The notes: generated from the sequence alone by a model not told the origin. A stretch of 18,573 nt of DNA from an uncultured Rhodospirillales bacterium (GCA_913053795.1 CAJXGZ010000012.1:1-18573); one strand, 5' to 3'; shown: positions 1-7,690, numbered from the stretch's first letter. Made by a program: numbers and translations.

Positions 1-1810
1 ACCAGGTGCGGCCGCTTTTCCCGAACGAAACCAGTGCGACGTCGGCGTGTTGCAGCCTTGCCTCCAGATTGCCCCAGATATGAAGCCGTGCGTGGCGGCC
101 GTAAGCCGGCCGGACCACCCGCCCGGCCATCAGCGAATCGAACAAGGCCGGATAGCGCCGCCCCTCCATGGGATCTTCAAGAATGTCGATATTTTCGCCC
201 AATTCGGCGATGAAAAGAGCCGCCGCCTCGCCGTCCTCGCCGCCCCATAATCTTTCTGCGCCGGCGGCCGCATCGGTGGCCGCCAGGGTTTCGGCGAAAG
301 CGATGTGCGCCCTTAAAAAGTCGCCGGGAAGGACGGCGTCCAGGTTCATGAAGGGTTTGAAGGCTTCATCAAGGATGTCCAAACCGGGTCTTAGCGCCTC
401 CAGGGCCTCTACGGTTTTGTCATGGCCCCGTTGCAATGCCTCTTTGCGCCGTGCGGCTAAGGCGGCGCGAAGACCGGCTATTCCGGAATCCGGCCTGGGT
501 CCGCGAAGCAGAAGTGTCTCAAGCCGCCGCGCCCAGGCGCGGAAATCCGTTGACTTCCATCCTCCGGCGGCAAGGGGGTGCTTAAGCACGGAAAGCAGCG
601 TAATCGGGCTCATTTCGGTGGCCAACTGGGCGGTCAGCCTCAGGAAAGCGCCGGTTGGCGTCTCGGCCAACGGCCGTCCGGCTGAATCGTCGATGCCGAT
701 GTCCCACCGGCGCAGCTCTACGGCGACGCGGCGCGCCAGGGAGCGGTCGGGCGTCACCAGAGCGCACGTGCGCCCGGGCGTCTCCAGGGTTTCGCGCATG
801 ACCAGGGCGATGACCCCGGCTTCTTCGCTGGGCGTCGGGCAGTCGATGCGGATCATTCCGCTGACGCCTCCGGGCTTGATTTCGGCGTCGGCGGAATCTC
901 CCGCCGTTTTGGCGGGTTTAAGCGCCAAACTTAACATGCGCACCCGTTCCGGGTTGTTTTTCGCATTGGCGGATATGGGCCAGCCGCCGACGGCGGTCCG
1001 CTCAACGTCCATATGCTTCAGCAGGCGCGCCATGCCGAATTGGGGATGGGACGGCTCCAGGACCGCCCACGATTCATCGTCCATTTCAAGGTCGAGGCCG
1101 GGCAACACCAGCGCCCCCCTGGGCAAGCGCGCCACCGTCTGGAGCAGGCCGGCGGTGGCCGGGATGGAGCCGGTGGAGCCGGCGGCGATGACGGGATGGG
1201 AAGGCGGGGTTTCCAGCCAAGCTTTGGTCTGAGCCTCCAGCAGCCGGTTGCGGCGCTCCGCCGGGTCAATGCAACCTTCCTCGGCAAGGGCCTTCGGCCA
1301 TTGCTTGGTGAGGATATCCAGAAATTTCAAGGTGACGCGCCAATGGTCCGAGAATTTATCGGGGACGAGTTTCTCCAGCCCTTCAAAAGACAGCCTTTCC
1401 GTATGAATTTGGTCAAGCAGCCGCGCCAGCTCGGTGGCCAGACGGCTCGCCTGATCGGGGGTCGCGCCGCCGCCGGAAAAAGCGAGGACCAGCCGGGTCA
1501 GCATCAACTGCCGGCGCAGGCCCGATATGGCCAGGGGGATGTCAAGGGGGATGTCAAGGGGGGCATCCAAGCCGCTCAACGCCAGTTCGTCCTCGTCGAC
1601 GTCGCCCAGCGGCGTCATCCGGGGGAGCAGCACGGGCTTCCCCCCGCCAAGCCTCAGGAACGCTTCAGCGAGGGCGCGGCAGGCGCGCCGGGTGGGCAGC
1701 AGGATTTGAATGTTGGCCAGGTCCCCGGGTTCGGGCGCGAACTTGGAAACAACGCCCGCCGCCAAGGCGTCAACGAATGGAACGCCGGCGGGGATCGTGA
1801 AAACACTCAT
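1..1810 (-). CDS. addB: Double-strand break repair protein AddB, alphaproteobacterial type (partial, C-terminus off window)
   Basis: AddB is a subunit of the AddAB helicase-nuclease, which processes double-strand breaks for recombination. I translated 603 codons from ATG at 1810; the frame is open to the window edge. The family is usually near 1000 residues, so the C-terminal nuclease domain lies outside. The N-terminus (VFTIPAGVPFVDALAAGVV), then LLPTRRACRALAEAFLR near residues 35-50, the LRRQLMLTRLVLAF segment and VIAAGSTGSIPATAGLLQTVA are typical of alphaproteobacterial AddB, where a PTRRA segment occupies the position of a Walker A loop. The start overlaps the murU stop as ATGA, and no Shine-Dalgarno is visible, so translation is probably coupled. 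A 12-bp in-frame duplication at 1534-1557 gives the peptide DIPLDIPL. addA would be expected beyond the left edge. The identification is by family resemblance; no search was run. Confidence 0.9.
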   Translation of the reverse strand, partial: MSVFTIPAGVPFVDALAAGVVSKFAPEPGDLANIQILLPTRRACRALAEAFLRLGGGKPVLLPRMTPLGDVDEDELALSGLDAPLDIPLDIPLAISGLRRQLMLTRLVLAFSGGGATPDQASRLATELARLLDQIHTERLSFEGLEKLVPDKFSDHWRVTLKFLDILTKQWPKALAEEGCIDPAERRNRLLEAQTKAWLETPPSHPVIAAGSTGSIPATAGLLQTVARLPRGALVLPGLDLEMDDESWAVLEPSHPQFGMARLLKHMDVERTAVGGWPISANAKNNPERVRMLSLALKPAKTAGDSADAEIKPGGVSGMIRIDCPTPSEEAGVIALVMRETLETPGRTCALVTPDRSLARRVAVELRRWDIGIDDSAGRPLAETPTGAFLRLTAQLATEMSPITLLSVLKHPLAAGGWKSTDFRAWARRLETLLLRGPRPDSGIAGLRAALAARRKEALQRGHDKTVEALEALRPGLDILDEAFKPFMNLDAVLPGDFLRAHIAFAETLAATDAAAGAERLWGGEDGEAAALFIAELGENIDILEDPMEGRRYPALFDSLMAGRVVRPAYGRHARLHIWGNLEARLQHADVALVSFGKSGRTW

Positions 1811-2547
1811 CTGCGCCGGATCCCGGCGTAGCGGGTTCCCATGAAGACTTCGGCCTCGGCCAAGCCCTCGGGCGTTCCGATGTGAAACCATTCTCCGTCG
1901 TGAAGGACTCCGTGCAGGCGCCCCTTTTCCAAGGCTTTGTCATAAACAGCGTTGAGAGAGAAGGGGCCTTCGGGAACCCCCTTGAACAGGCGGGGATGGA
2001 GAATTTGCACGCCGGTGAACAGGTAGGGCGAAATCTCCGATTCGGGGCGGCGGACGAGGCCGCCCGTTTGGTCCAGAAGGAAATCGCCAAGGCCGCGGTA
2101 GCCATAGGCGTCGACGGTGAAATGAAGCAGCAGCAGCCCGTCCATGCGCCGACCGTCCCAGGCTTGGGCCATGCGGGCGAGCGCGCCCTGGGCGCCGTTC
2201 AGCCACAGGGCGTCGGCGTTGATCACATAGAATGGCGCGCCGCCCAGCATGGGCAGAGCCTTAACGACGCCGCCGCCGGTTTCCAGGCGGTCTTTCTCGG
2301 GAGAAAACAGAATTTCCGGGGCCGGGCGCTTGTCCAGATGTTGCCTGACCAAATGGCCCAGGTGATGAAGATTGACCACCACTTGCTCCACCCCGGCCTC
2401 CTCGAGCCTGTCGATGGCCCAGCCGATGAGCGGCTTTCCGGCCACCTTGATCAGAGGCTTGGGAAGGGTCTTAGTGATGGGGCGCATGCGCAAGCCCAGC
2501 CCGGCGGCCAGAATCATAGCTCGTTTCGGTCCTTGTTTTATGGACAT
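1807..2547 (-). CDS. murU: N-acetylmuramate-1-phosphate uridylyltransferase-type nucleotidyltransferase (MurU)
   Basis: This is a 246-residue sugar-phosphate nucleotidyltransferase. The signature loop AAGLGLRMRPIT (residues 14-25) followed by KTLPKPLIKVAGKPLI is the NTP-binding motif of the family, and VINADALW carries the metal-binding Asp. In the MurU pathway the enzyme makes UDP-MurNAc from MurNAc-1-phosphate and UTP, which recycles cell wall without de novo synthesis. The gene upstream, amgK, encodes the kinase that supplies that substrate, and this pairing is the main reason for choosing MurU over a generic mannose- or glucose-1-phosphate nucleotidyltransferase. The start at ATG 2547 overlaps the amgK stop by 10 bp, and the stop overlaps the addB start. 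No strong Shine-Dalgarno is seen, in keeping with coupled translation. Confidence 0.85.
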   Translation of the reverse strand: MSIKQGPKRAMILAAGLGLRMRPITKTLPKPLIKVAGKPLIGWAIDRLEEAGVEQVVVNLHHLGHLVRQHLDKRPAPEILFSPEKDRLETGGGVVKALPMLGGAPFYVINADALWLNGAQGALARMAQAWDGRRMDGLLLLHFTVDAYGYRGLGDFLLDQTGGLVRRPESEISPYLFTGVQILHPRLFKGVPEGPFSLNAVYDKALEKGRLHGVLHDGEWFHIGTPEGLAEAEVFMGTRYAGIRRR

Positions 2548-3542
2548 TGTGGAATATTTCTCTTGTCCTTGGGGATTCGCCGCTCCAGCCAGTCAGCGAC
2601 TTGGGCCAAGGCCGGGTGCGCCGCCGCCTGCTCCAGCAGGCGCCACACTCTCGGGATATGGACAAGATAACCGGGCTTGGAATCGCGTACGCAAAGACGG
2701 GTGAAAATGCCGATTACCTTGGCGTGGCGCTGCGCCGCCACGATGGCGTAGGCGGCCATGAAGGCGTCCCAATCCATGCCGGGAAACGCGAGGCGGTAAT
2801 GGGTCTGCATGTCCTTCGCCAGCTTTGGGTCGATATCCCGGCGCGCATCCTCCAGCAGCGACATCAAATCGTAGACCCCAGGACCCGAAACGGCGTCCTG
2901 AAAATCGAGAAGGCCGCACGCTTTCAAGCTATCGTTCTCCGGCAGCCACATCAGGTTATCCGCGTGGTAGTCCTTGAGAACCAAAACCTGGGGCTGGGCG
3001 TGAACGAGTGGAAAGACGGAAAGCCAAGCTTGCCGGAATTCCTCGCGAACCTCCTCGGGCGTGGGCGCGCCCAGCATGGCCGGCATATACCAGTCGGTCA
3101 GCAAAAGCGTCTCCTCCAGCAGCTTTTCATCGCCGTAAGGCGTAAAGCCTTCGGGCACGGACCTTTGCGGCAGGAACCGGTGAATGTGGATCAGCACGTC
3201 CACGGCCAGCTTATAAAGCTTTTTCTCATCGCCGCCTTCCGCGAGGACGCGCGTGTAGGTGTCGTCGCCCAAGTCCTCCAGCAACAGCAGGCCGTTCTCC
3301 AGGTCCTCGGCGAGCACTTCAGGGGCGTGAAGGTCTATTGACCTTAGGTTCCGGGCCATGACGGCGAAGGGCCTGACATCTTCCTGGGGCGCCGCCGCGT
3401 CCATGAGCACGGCCCGCCGGTCTCCCTTGACGAGCCGGAAATAGCGGCGGAACGAGGCGTCGCCGGCAAGGGGCGTGATCGTCACGCCGCCCCATCCGTT
3501 GGCGGTCAGGAAATTAGCCATAAGGGCGTGGCGCTCAGGCAA
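2538..3542 (-). CDS. amgK: AmgK-type N-acetylmuramate/N-acetylglucosamine anomeric kinase
   Basis: This 334-residue protein has the aminoglycoside phosphotransferase/choline kinase fold. Visible motifs are GDASFRRYFRL (27-37, nucleotide-binding strand), DYHADNLM (191-198, catalytic loop with the HxDN pattern), LLDFQDA (211-217, metal-binding Asp) and DLMSLLEDARRD (225-236). AmgK phosphorylates MurNAc and GlcNAc at the anomeric carbon, feeding MurU, whose gene follows with a 10-bp overlap. I kept the TTG start at 3542 because a strong Shine-Dalgarno (GGGAGG, 6 nt upstream) precedes it. An ATG at 3521 (MANFLTANGW) is an alternative with no such site. The start lies 8 bp inside the end of tsaE. 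In alphaproteobacteria tsaE, amgK, murU and addB commonly occur together, as here. Confidence 0.85.
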   Translation of the reverse strand: MPERHALMANFLTANGWGGVTITPLAGDASFRRYFRLVKGDRRAVLMDAAAPQEDVRPFAVMARNLRSIDLHAPEVLAEDLENGLLLLEDLGDDTYTRVLAEGGDEKKLYKLAVDVLIHIHRFLPQRSVPEGFTPYGDEKLLEETLLLTDWYMPAMLGAPTPEEVREEFRQAWLSVFPLVHAQPQVLVLKDYHADNLMWLPENDSLKACGLLDFQDAVSGPGVYDLMSLLEDARRDIDPKLAKDMQTHYRLAFPGMDWDAFMAAYAIVAAQRHAKVIGIFTRLCVRDSKPGYLVHIPRVWRLLEQAAAHPALAQVADWLERRIPKDKRNIPQCP

Positions 3543-4011
3543 GGCCGGCCTCCCTCAGGCGCCCAGGCCAGCTTCCGGCGGGACTGAGCGCGGCCCGCCG
3601 GGAGTCGGCTGTTTGCGCATAGGCGAAGGTTACGCCGAGGCGGCCCTCGGGAAGCAGCGGACCTAAGCGCTCGGGCCATTCGATGAGCGCTATTCCATGG
3701 GCGAAAGCCTCCTCGACGCCCAGCTCCAGGGCTTCTTCGGGGGCGTTCAGGCGGTAAAGGTCGAAGTGGTAAACCATGCCGCCGTCCAAATCATAGGTCT
3801 GCAAAAGGGTGAACGTGGGGCTTGGAACCTCCTCGGGAGCCTTGGCCCTGGCCTGGATGAAGGCGCGGGCGAAAACGGTCTTGCCGGTCCCCAATTCGCC
3901 GCCAAGGGCCAGAACGTCTCCAACGCGGGCGGCGCTTGCGAGCTTGACGGCGAGTCCCGCCGTGGCCGTTTCGTCGGGCAGGTCGATAAGGATGGGTTTT
4001 GGTTCGTTCAC
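3535..4011 (-). CDS. tsaE: tRNA threonylcarbamoyladenosine biosynthesis ATPase TsaE
   Basis: TsaE is the ATPase that works with TsaB and TsaD to form t6A at position 37 of ANN-decoding tRNAs in the cytoplasm. From the GTG at 4011 the protein is 158 residues, the usual family length. It shows the Walker A loop GGELGTGKT (37-45), PSPTFTL (63-69), HFDLYRL (82-88) and IEWPERLG (110-117), all family hallmarks. The frame stays open upstream to a TTG at 4065 and an ATG at 4053, but the extra residues resemble nothing in the family, so I prefer the GTG. It is the first gene of the tsaE-amgK-murU-addB run and is divergent from the ferredoxin-NADP reductase across about 94 bp. The start choice is less certain than the identity. 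Confidence 0.92.
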   Translation of the reverse strand: MNEPKPILIDLPDETATAGLAVKLASAARVGDVLALGGELGTGKTVFARAFIQARAKAPEEVPSPTFTLLQTYDLDGGMVYHFDLYRLNAPEEALELGVEEAFAHGIALIEWPERLGPLLPEGRLGVTFAYAQTADSRRAALSPAGSWPGRLREAGLA

Positions 4012-4105
4012 AGCTTTTTTTCCCACAGCTATATTCCCAGGGCGCCGCAACATATGATAGTTCAATAGCGGAAAGAATTATTATCCTGTTGTCTGGAGAT
4101 TTTCC

Positions 4106-5119
4106 ATGACCAAAACCGAACACTCCACCGACGTGGCGATTATCGGCGCCGGTCCTGCCGGGTTGTTCGGCGTTTTTCAGTGCGGAATGCTGAACATGCG
4201 TTGTCATGTGGTTGACGCCTTGGAAATGGTGGGCGGCCAGTGTTCGGCGCTGTATCCCGAAAAACCCATCTATGACATTCCGTCGCGCCTGGAGATCATG
4301 GGCGGGGATCTGGCGGCTAAACTGGAGAGGCAGGCGGCGCCGTTCTCTCCCGTTTATCATCTGGATCAACAGGTGATGAAATTGGAGCCGTTCGCGGATG
4401 GCCGCTGGCGCCTGGAGACGTCAAAGGGCGTTGGCGTTAAGGCCAACGCGGTGTTCATCGCCGCCGGGGTCGGCGCCTTCGGCCCCAACCGGCCGCCGCT
4501 GGAGGGAATCGAGGCCTTCGAGGGAACGTCGGTGCATTATCTGATCAAGCGCCGCGAGGACTTTCGGGACAAGCGGGTGGTCATCGCCGGCGGCGGCGAT
4601 TCGGCGGTGGATTGGGCCATATCGTTGGCCGAGATCGCCAAAAGCGTCGCCATCATTCACAGGCGGCCCAAGTTCCGCGCCGCCCCCGGCAGCGCCGAAA
4701 AGCTAAAACGGCTCGCCGATGAAGGCGCCGTCGAATTGGTGACGCCCTATCAACTCGCCGGGCTGGAAGGCGAAGGGGCGCAAATTGAAACGGTGATTGT
4801 CCGAGATATGGACGGCCAGGAAAGGCGCCTCGCCGCCGATGCGTTGCTGCCTTTTTTCGGGCTGTCCCAAAACCTGGGTCCCATCGCCGATTGGGGCCTG
4901 AACCTGGAGCGTAATCACATCAAGGTCGACCCCGCCGATTGCTGCACGGGGAAGCCCGGCGTTTTCGCCATTGGCGACATCGCCGTTTATCCTGGAAAGT
5001 TAAAGCTGATTTTAACCGGTTTCGCTGAAGCCGCGATGGCCGCCCACGCCGCCTATCCCCTGACGCACCCGAATGAAGCGTTGCACTTTGAATACTCCAC
5101 CACAAAAGGGGCGCCGTAG
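4106..5119 (+). CDS. Ferredoxin--NADP(+) reductase, thioredoxin-reductase-like (type 2)
   Basis: This 337-residue flavoprotein transfers electrons between NADPH and ferredoxin or flavodoxin. The N-terminal FAD-binding motif is VAIIGAGPAGL (10-20). MVGGQCSALYPEKPIYDIP (41-59) is the signature of the TrxR-like FNR subgroup and replaces the redox CxxC of true thioredoxin reductases. The second dinucleotide-binding motif is VVIAGGGDSAVDWA (158-171), followed by HRR (185-187), consistent with NADPH preference. FAIGD (287-291) is the C-terminal FAD contact. A Shine-Dalgarno (CTGGAG, about 8 nt upstream) supports the ATG. The gene stands alone, divergent from tsaE, and ends facing the pilin gene with a hairpin between them. 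The electron partner cannot be told from this window. Confidence 0.92.
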   Translation: MTKTEHSTDVAIIGAGPAGLFGVFQCGMLNMRCHVVDALEMVGGQCSALYPEKPIYDIPSRLEIMGGDLAAKLERQAAPFSPVYHLDQQVMKLEPFADGRWRLETSKGVGVKANAVFIAAGVGAFGPNRPPLEGIEAFEGTSVHYLIKRREDFRDKRVVIAGGGDSAVDWAISLAEIAKSVAIIHRRPKFRAAPGSAEKLKRLADEGAVELVTPYQLAGLEGEGAQIETVIVRDMDGQERRLAADALLPFFGLSQNLGPIADWGLNLERNHIKVDPADCCTGKPGVFAIGDIAVYPGKLKLILTGFAEAAMAAHAAYPLTHPNEALHFEYSTTKGAP

Positions 5120-5128
5120 GCTGCGCGG

Positions 5129-5159
5129 ACGGCCAAACGAAGCGTGCCGTTTAGGCCGT
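5129..5159. terminator. Hairpin between convergent genes, possible bidirectional terminator
   Basis: The left arm ACGGCCAAACG (5129-5139) pairs with CGTTTAGGCCGT (5148-5159), giving 11 base pairs with one bulged A and an 8-nt loop. It sits between the stops of the ferredoxin-NADP reductase (plus) and the pilin gene (minus), where a shared terminator would be expected. Neither flank has a clear run of T, so a classical intrinsic terminator is not proven. Confidence 0.45.
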
Positions 5160-5174
5160 TAAGCCTCCGTGTCG

Positions 5175-5348
5175 TTAGATGGAGGCGGCGACCTGGTTGA
5201 ACATGTTCCTCAAGTCGGTGCCAAGAGCCGTCAAGGCGACGATAATGACCACGGCGATAAGGGCTGCAATGAGCCCATATTCAATGGCCGTCGCGCCGGA
5301 TTGATCGCTCCAGAGCGTTTTAGCAATTTTCTTTATCCTCGATAACAT
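5175..5348 (-). CDS. Flp-family type IVb pilin
   Basis: This is a 57-residue prepilin from ATG 5348, with a textbook Shine-Dalgarno (AAGGAG, about 9 nt upstream). The frame extends a further 15 codons upstream, but that extension would place codons over the ribosome site and is unlikely to be used. The protein has a short basic leader (MLSRIKKIAKTLWSDQSG), a prepilin-peptidase-like site G/ATAIEYG with Glu at +5 of the mature protein, then one hydrophobic segment (LIAALIAVVIIVALTAL), as in Flp/Fap pilins. Such subunits are cleaved and assembled by the Tad secretion machinery into adhesive fibres. No tad/cpa genes lie in this window, so it is an orphan pilin locus here. A CRP-like dyad and a -10 box lie upstream. 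Confidence 0.9.
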   Translation of the reverse strand: MLSRIKKIAKTLWSDQSGATAIEYGLIAALIAVVIIVALTALGTDLRNMFNQVAASI

Positions 5349-5435
5349 TAGCTTGTACTCCTTCTTTAAGATGAAGAAATGAAGATGGACCAAGGGGGCC
5401 TCAAAAAGATTTCAGTCACCCACAGTCCACTAAAG

Positions 5436-5441
5436 AGTATA
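5436..5441 (-). promoter_or_regulatory. Candidate -10 element of the pilin promoter
   Basis: Read on the minus strand, 5441-5436 is TATACT, one mismatch from the TATAAT consensus. It lies about 90 bp before the pilin ATG and would start transcription near 5429. I see no good -35 hexamer at the proper distance, which fits a promoter that relies on an activator. Confidence 0.45.
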
Positions 5442-5461
5442 TCACAAAAATACGCAAAATG

Positions 5462-5477
5462 TGTGATGTTAATCACG
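5462..5477. promoter_or_regulatory. CRP/FNR-family-like operator upstream of the pilin gene
   Basis: The plus strand reads TGTGATGTTAATCACG. This contains a perfect GTGAT-N4-ATCAC dyad and matches the CRP consensus TGTGA-N6-TCACA in 9 of 10 fixed positions. Its centre (5469.5) lies about 40.5 bp upstream of the start site predicted from the TATACT box, close to the -41.5 of class II CRP/FNR-activated promoters. The regulator itself is not in the window. Confidence 0.5.
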
Positions 5478-5500
5478 CATGGCCTTGATTGACGTGAGCG

Positions 5501-6559
5501 TTAGTCCACAACGCTATACTTTTCAACGGCTTGCCTCAGGGATTCGAGAAGCTCGCGTCCCATCCGCCCGCCGTCTCCGGAGATTTTTTCACGGATCACC
5601 ACGCGCATGATATCAACATGGGACTTGACGATTTCGATGGCGTTATCGTCCTCGCGGCAGCGGTCTCCGGTGCATTCATAGAGCATCTTTCCAACGACGC
5701 TGACCAGGGGGTGGCCGAAGGTGCCGCCTTGGCCGCGCAGTTCGTGGGCCAGCAAATTGATTTTCTCAAAGTGAAGCGTGCGCCGTCCAGGATGCAGCAG
5801 CGCCTCGGTGCACAGGTCCTGTATCTGGGAAAGGTATTGAAGGCACCATTCGGTGAAATCCAGAGACGCCCGCTTCAGTTGGGCCTCCGCTTCTTCCAGT
5901 AATTCCATGGGCAGTTCGCCGGGACCTCCATCCCCGCCGCCGTCGGCTTTGGCTCTTAGGTTGTTGGGCGGCCGGAAGCACCACACGTCCGTCGGCTTTT
6001 TCGGTTTTACGACTTTGTCGGCTGAATAAACCGTGACAACGTCGTCCTCGGTCGTCTTGCGGAGGTCCTCCTTTGGCGGCGGCAGTTTTTTGCGCCGCCG
6101 GTCAGGACCGCAGTAATCTTGAGTGACGAAGAACGGGCGCGGATAATCGATGGCCTCAAGGATTTTTTTGTAGACCTCAACCGTCGAGAACGGCTTGGCC
6201 AGGAACTCGGACACGCCTATGTCGCGCGCCGCCCAGACGTTTTCCCTGTCGGCGGCGCCGGACAGCATGATGAAGGGTATGAAACGGTTGGGGGATTCCT
6301 TGGAGTTGCGAACCCAACGCAACAGAAGCAGCCCGTTGACCGGCGTCATCTTATAATCGGCGATGATCAAATCAACGCCGCCGCCGGTTGCCGAGATCTT
6401 GCTTCTGGACTTGAGGGCATCAATGGCTTCAGCGCCGTCACTGGCGCTAAGCACTTGGCCGAAGCGGAACTGGCGCAGTAAATCCTCCAGGATATTGCGC
6501 ACGAAGCTGTTGTCCTCGACAAGAAGGATGCTGAAACGCTCCAGACTATAGACGGCCAA
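5501..6559 (-). CDS. Response regulator: CheY-like receiver with a C-terminal HPt-like domain
   Basis: This is a 352-residue cytoplasmic signalling protein. Residues 8-140 are a receiver domain with the acidic pair E15/D16, phospho-acceptor D68 (LIIADYK), S100 and K122 (AKPF). A Gly/Ser/Lys-rich insertion (about residues 51-61) precedes the phospho-acceptor strand. CGPDRRRKK (150-158) follows the receiver, and a charged linker leads to a helical C-terminal part. There AHELRGQGGTFG (271-282) resembles the HxLKG motif of histidine phosphotransfer domains, with H272 as the candidate phosphohistidine. The TTG start at 6559 has GGAGG about 7 nt upstream. No kinase or DNA-binding domain is visible, so phosphorelay or protein-protein output is likely. 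The orphan pilin gene follows on the same strand after about 150 bp, but a functional tie is unproven. Confidence 0.82.
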   Translation of the reverse strand: MAVYSLERFSILLVEDNSFVRNILEDLLRQFRFGQVLSASDGAEAIDALKSRSKISATGGGVDLIIADYKMTPVNGLLLLRWVRNSKESPNRFIPFIMLSGAADRENVWAARDIGVSEFLAKPFSTVEVYKKILEAIDYPRPFFVTQDYCGPDRRRKKLPPPKEDLRKTTEDDVVTVYSADKVVKPKKPTDVWCFRPPNNLRAKADGGGDGGPGELPMELLEEAEAQLKRASLDFTEWCLQYLSQIQDLCTEALLHPGRRTLHFEKINLLAHELRGQGGTFGHPLVSVVGKMLYECTGDRCREDDNAIEIVKSHVDIMRVVIREKISGDGGRMGRELLESLRQAVEKYSVVD

Positions 6560-6624
6560 AATTGTCCTCCGCCGAACAAAGCGGGTCTATGTTCCATTAT
6601 CCGCTAGTTTAGCGCAACACAAAC

Positions 6625-6654
6625 CAAACCGGGCCAAACCGGGCCAAAGCGGGG
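6625..6654. repeat. Short tandem repeat, 10-bp unit, between divergent genes
   Basis: CAAACCGGGC occurs twice in a row (6625-6634 and 6635-6644), followed by a degenerate third copy CAAAGCGGGG. It lies in the 191-bp spacer between the response regulator (minus) and gapR (plus). The same spacer also holds TCTATGTTCC twice (6586-6595 and 6694-6703). I see no strong promoter hexamers there. Confidence 0.6.
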
Positions 6655-6750
6655 CGAGCATGTTTATCCGCTTGTGTTTGGCCGGCGCGGGCGTCTATGT
6701 TCCGCCTCTGGAAACCCCCTTAAAACCCATGGCGGCTTGAGGAGAAAAAA

Positions 6751-6996
6751 ATGTCGGAATTTGGCGCGGCGCCGACGGATCGTTTGCGGTCCTTCGTGGA
6801 GCGCATTGAACGTCTGGAGGAGGAAAAATCGGCCCTGGCCGCCGATATTCGCGAGGTCTATTCCGAAGCCAAGGGCGTGGGATTCGACGTCAAGGTGCTG
6901 CGCCAGATCGTCAGTCTTAGAAAAATGGATCAGTCCGACCGCCGCGAACAAGAAGAGCTTCTTGACATCTACAAGCGGGCGTTGGATTTAGCGTAG
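6751..6996 (+). CDS. gapR: GapR-family (DUF2312) nucleoid-associated protein
   Basis: This 81-residue protein matches the DUF2312/UPF0335 family: DRLRSFVERIERLEEEKSAL (10-29), then AADIREVYSEAKGVGFDVKV (30-49), LRQIVSLRK and a C-terminal EELLDIYKRAL. In Caulobacter, GapR binds overtwisted DNA and helps topoisomerases during replication. The family is largely confined to alphaproteobacteria and their phages. The protein is almost entirely helical, with a coiled-coil N-terminal half that dimerises in the known structures. A Shine-Dalgarno (GAGGAG, about 6 nt upstream) supports the ATG. The last 28 bp overlap the end of cysC on the opposite strand, so the two genes share tail sequence. Length and motif order are normal for the family. 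Confidence 0.93.
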   Translation: MSEFGAAPTDRLRSFVERIERLEEEKSALAADIREVYSEAKGVGFDVKVLRQIVSLRKMDQSDRREQEELLDIYKRALDLA

Positions 6997-7628
6997 CGCT
7001 CTTTACGCCGTTCTTCGGACGGGGCGCCGGACGGGGAGAAGGTCCGGTCCACGTAGTCGATCAGCCGGCCGAGGCATTGATCCACCGTGGTCTCGCCGGT
7101 TTTTATGACAAGTTCAGGATTCTCGGGCGTCTCGTAAGGGGCTGAAATACCGGTGAACTCCATAATTTTTCCGGCCCGCGCTTTTTTGTAGAGACCCTTT
7201 GGATCGCGTTGTTCGCAGACGTCAAGATCGGCGTCGATGAAAACTTCGTGGAAGCCGGCGCCGGCCGCCTTGCGGGCATGGCGGCGGTCTTTTCTGTAGG
7301 GCGAGATAAAGGCGGAAATGGCGATGTAGCCCGCGCGGGCGAACAACGCCGCCACTTCGCCGACGCGGCGGATGTTCTCGGTCCTGTCCTCGGGCGAGAA
7401 ACCGAGGTCGGAATTGATCCCGTGGCGGGCATTGTCTCCGTCCAACACATAGACCTGATAGCCTTTTTTGAACAGGCGTTGCTCTAATCCGAAAGCTAGC
7501 GTCGTTTTTCCGGCGCCGGACAGGCCGGTGAACCACACGACGCCGCTGGTGTGTCCGTTTTTGGCCCATCGCGCCTCCTGGGAGACCCGGTGCTCCACAT
7601 GGGTGATGTTGGTGGATTTGACGCTCAT
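6969..7628 (-). CDS. cysC: Adenylyl-sulfate kinase
   Basis: CysC phosphorylates APS to PAPS using ATP, the second step of sulfate activation. The 219 residues show Walker A GLSGAGKT (35-42), DGDNAR (63-68), SAFISPYRKDRR (105-116) with S109 matching the phosphorylatable serine of E. coli CysC, DPKGLYKKARAG (142-153) and SAPYE (162-166). The N-terminal VEHRVSQEARWAKNGHTSGV is also typical. It is a stand-alone kinase with no fused CysN, and no cysDN or cysH lies nearby. PAPS may serve assimilation or sulfotransferases; the window does not decide. The C-terminus is slightly extended and Lys/Arg-rich. The stop overlaps the end of gapR by 28 bp. No clear Shine-Dalgarno precedes ATG 7628. Confidence 0.93.
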   Translation of the reverse strand: MSVKSTNITHVEHRVSQEARWAKNGHTSGVVWFTGLSGAGKTTLAFGLEQRLFKKGYQVYVLDGDNARHGINSDLGFSPEDRTENIRRVGEVAALFARAGYIAISAFISPYRKDRRHARKAAGAGFHEVFIDADLDVCEQRDPKGLYKKARAGKIMEFTGISAPYETPENPELVIKTGETTVDQCLGRLIDYVDRTFSPSGAPSEERRKERYAKSNARL

Positions 7629-7690
7629 AGGCTTCGCGGACCTTGACGATTGTAGAGAGTTTCAGTGATTCTAAGCCCTTTGCCCTTGCG

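Noticed and set aside
168..1232. Long plus-strand open frame of 354 codons
   Set aside because: It is the antisense shadow of addB, has no family-like motifs, and GC-rich sequence opens such frames readily.
4012..4065. TsaE starting at the upstream TTG 4065 or ATG 4053
   Set aside because: The added residues give a length above the family norm and match no TsaE feature; GTG 4011 gives 158 residues.
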